Assembly (NCBI GenBank): GCA_017889705.1
Contig: JAGGAB010000008.1
Coordinates: forward strand, 1-64,000
Origin: Bacillota bacterium
Lineage (GTDB): Bacteria; Bacillota; Negativicutes; Sporomusales; Sporomusaceae
Length of the DNA: 64,000 nucleotides
Reading direction: 5' to 3'
The translations under genes and the position numbers were made by a program. Under the pieces are notes generated by a model, which saw only the letters and a list, made by a program, of their open reading frames with translations, made no database searches and was not told the origin of the DNA. The stretch's first letter is position 1. Every line of letters starts with the position of its first letter. Below are positions 63,141 through 64,000 of this stretch, in pieces.

Positions 63141-64000
63141 TTACTCTTTTGTAGCGGCAGCTTGCTCAAATGCCTCGCCGTCTTTGGCAAGACGTTTGTA
63201 GGATTCCCGTCTTTCAGCAGCGTCTTGGGCAGTTTTCTCAAACAGCGCATCAGCATGCTCAGGGTATTGTTGTTTGAGGGAAGCATAACGTACTTCGCCC
63301 ATGAGGAATTGTTTGAAGTCAGCAGTCGGCTCTTTGGAATCCAGGCTAAACGGATTTTTGCCTGCTTCTTTAAGGGCCGGGTTGTAACGATACATATCCC
63401 AGTAACCTGCATCAACAGCTTTTTTCGATTCAAGCTGGCTGTTGCCCATACCAATCTTGATACCATGATTGATACAAGGAGCATAAGCGATGATGAGAGA
63501 AGGACCAGGATAAGCCTCAGCCTCAGCAATAGCTTTAAGGGTTTGGGCTTTATCGGCACCCATGGAGATTTGAGCTACATAAACATAGCCATAGCTCATA
63601 GCAATCATGCCAAGATCTTTCTTCTTGGTGGTTTTACCGCTGGCAGCAAATTTGGCAATAGCAGCAGTCGGAGTGGATTTTGAGGATTGACCACCGGTAT
63701 TGGAATATACCTCGGTATCAAATACCATAACATTAACATCTTCGTTGCTTGCAAGCACATGGTCAAGGCCGCCGAAGCCAATGTCATACGCCCAGCCGTC
63801 GCCACCAAAGATCCATTGTGAACGTTTTACGAAGTAATCTTGATTGTCATAGATATCATTGAGTAAGGCATTATTGCCTTTTTCAGCGGTTAAGAGTTCA
63901 ACCAGCTTGTCAGCACGCTCGCGGGTACCGTTGCCATTATCTTTATTAGCCAACCAATCTTCCAGAGCGGCTTTAAGAGCAGGGCTAACAGCAGTTTTAG
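63141..64000 (-). CDS. nifJ: Pyruvate:ferredoxin (flavodoxin) oxidoreductase, C-terminal part
   Basis: The 3' part of a large single-chain PFOR; the frame stays open to the right edge (KAALEDWLANKDNGNG), so the gene begins beyond the window. The TPP-domain blocks FGGDGWAYDIGFGGLDHVLAS, NVMVFDTEVYSNTGGQSSKSTPTAAIAKFA and SYGYVYVAQISMGA are diagnostic. It converts pyruvate to acetyl-CoA, CO2 and reduced ferredoxin, linking glycolysis or citrate breakdown with the Wood-Ljungdahl genes. Confidence 0.95.
   Translation of the reverse strand, partial: KTAVSPALKAALEDWLANKDNGNGTRERADKLVELLTAEKGNNALLNDIYDNQDYFVKRSQWIFGGDGWAYDIGFGGLDHVLASNEDVNVMVFDTEVYSNTGGQSSKSTPTAAIAKFAASGKTTKKKDLGMIAMSYGYVYVAQISMGADKAQTLKAIAEAEAYPGPSLIIAYAPCINHGIKIGMGNSQLESKKAVDAGYWDMYRYNPALKEAGKNPFSLDSKEPTADFKQFLMGEVRYASLKQQYPEHADALFEKTAQDAAERRESYKRLAKDGEAFEQAAATKE

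Overview
The window looks like a chromosomal segment of an anaerobic, spore-forming, Gram-negative-type Firmicute: an acetogen of the Negativicutes, most like Sporomusa. This is inferred from gene content, not from a database search. The evidence is a Wood-Ljungdahl cluster (CO dehydrogenase, acetyl-CoA synthase, formyl-THF synthetase, FolD, FchA, CooC), a LonB-LonA-EngB block as in sporulating Firmicutes, a GT9 heptosyltransferase-like gene (LPS, hence an outer membrane), siroheme decarboxylases and quinone-type UbiA/UbiD genes. Start codons are often TTG or GTG behind strong AGGAGG sites, so several starts in the ORF track were moved.

Layout. 1-9.65 kb (minus strand): fchA, folD, a DUF3786 gene, cooC, fhs, acsA, acsB and the first codons of acsC, reading from high to low coordinates, with a TTGACA-type promoter candidate upstream. 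9.7-14.2 kb: tatA-tatC-ubiD-ubiA and a polyprenyl diphosphate synthase. 14.3-19.2 kb: a four-subunit 2-oxoacid:ferredoxin oxidoreductase, a phosphate butyryltransferase and the siroheme decarboxylase pair ahbA/ahbB. 19.3-27.4 kb: engB, lon, lonB, clpX, clpP, tig. 27.6-31.1 kb: tRNA genes (Gly, Leu, two Lys, Gln, a broken His) enclosing a radical SAM/SPASM gene translationally coupled to a Cys-rich repeat peptide. 31.2-40.8 kb: hrpB, galE, a DUF815 ATPase, a class II aldolase, a PNPOx-like protein, a double GNAT protein, a small zinc-finger/winged-helix protein and an ABC-F ATPase. 40.9-52.4 kb: citrate fermentation (two-component system, CitMHS transporter, oadA, citXG, citF, citE, citD, divergent LysR regulator). 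52.6-64 kb: an AbrB-type membrane protein, small hypothetical proteins, an orphan receiver, GT9, topoisomerase III, a thioredoxin-like ferredoxin, a Tat-exported HD-like protein, uxaC, hutD/ves and the 3' part of pyruvate:ferredoxin oxidoreductase.

How it fits together. Citrate or sugar acids yield pyruvate, PFOR makes acetyl-CoA, CO2 and reduced ferredoxin, and the Wood-Ljungdahl genes turn CO2 and one-carbon units into more acetyl-CoA. The quinone, heme and Tat genes fit a membrane redox chain of the cytochrome-containing acetogen type.

The most unusual item is the radical SAM/SPASM maturase and its 105-residue partner. In the partner all 12 cysteines sit in C-x-P motifs, mostly as C-x-P-R-x pentads behind an acidic leader: a candidate ribosomally made, modified peptide of a class I do not recognise. 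Also notable are a FolD that lacks two cyclohydrolase residues next to fchA, a family of palindromic repeats that supplies the 3' ends of two genes, and a tRNA-His cut off after the anticodon arm.
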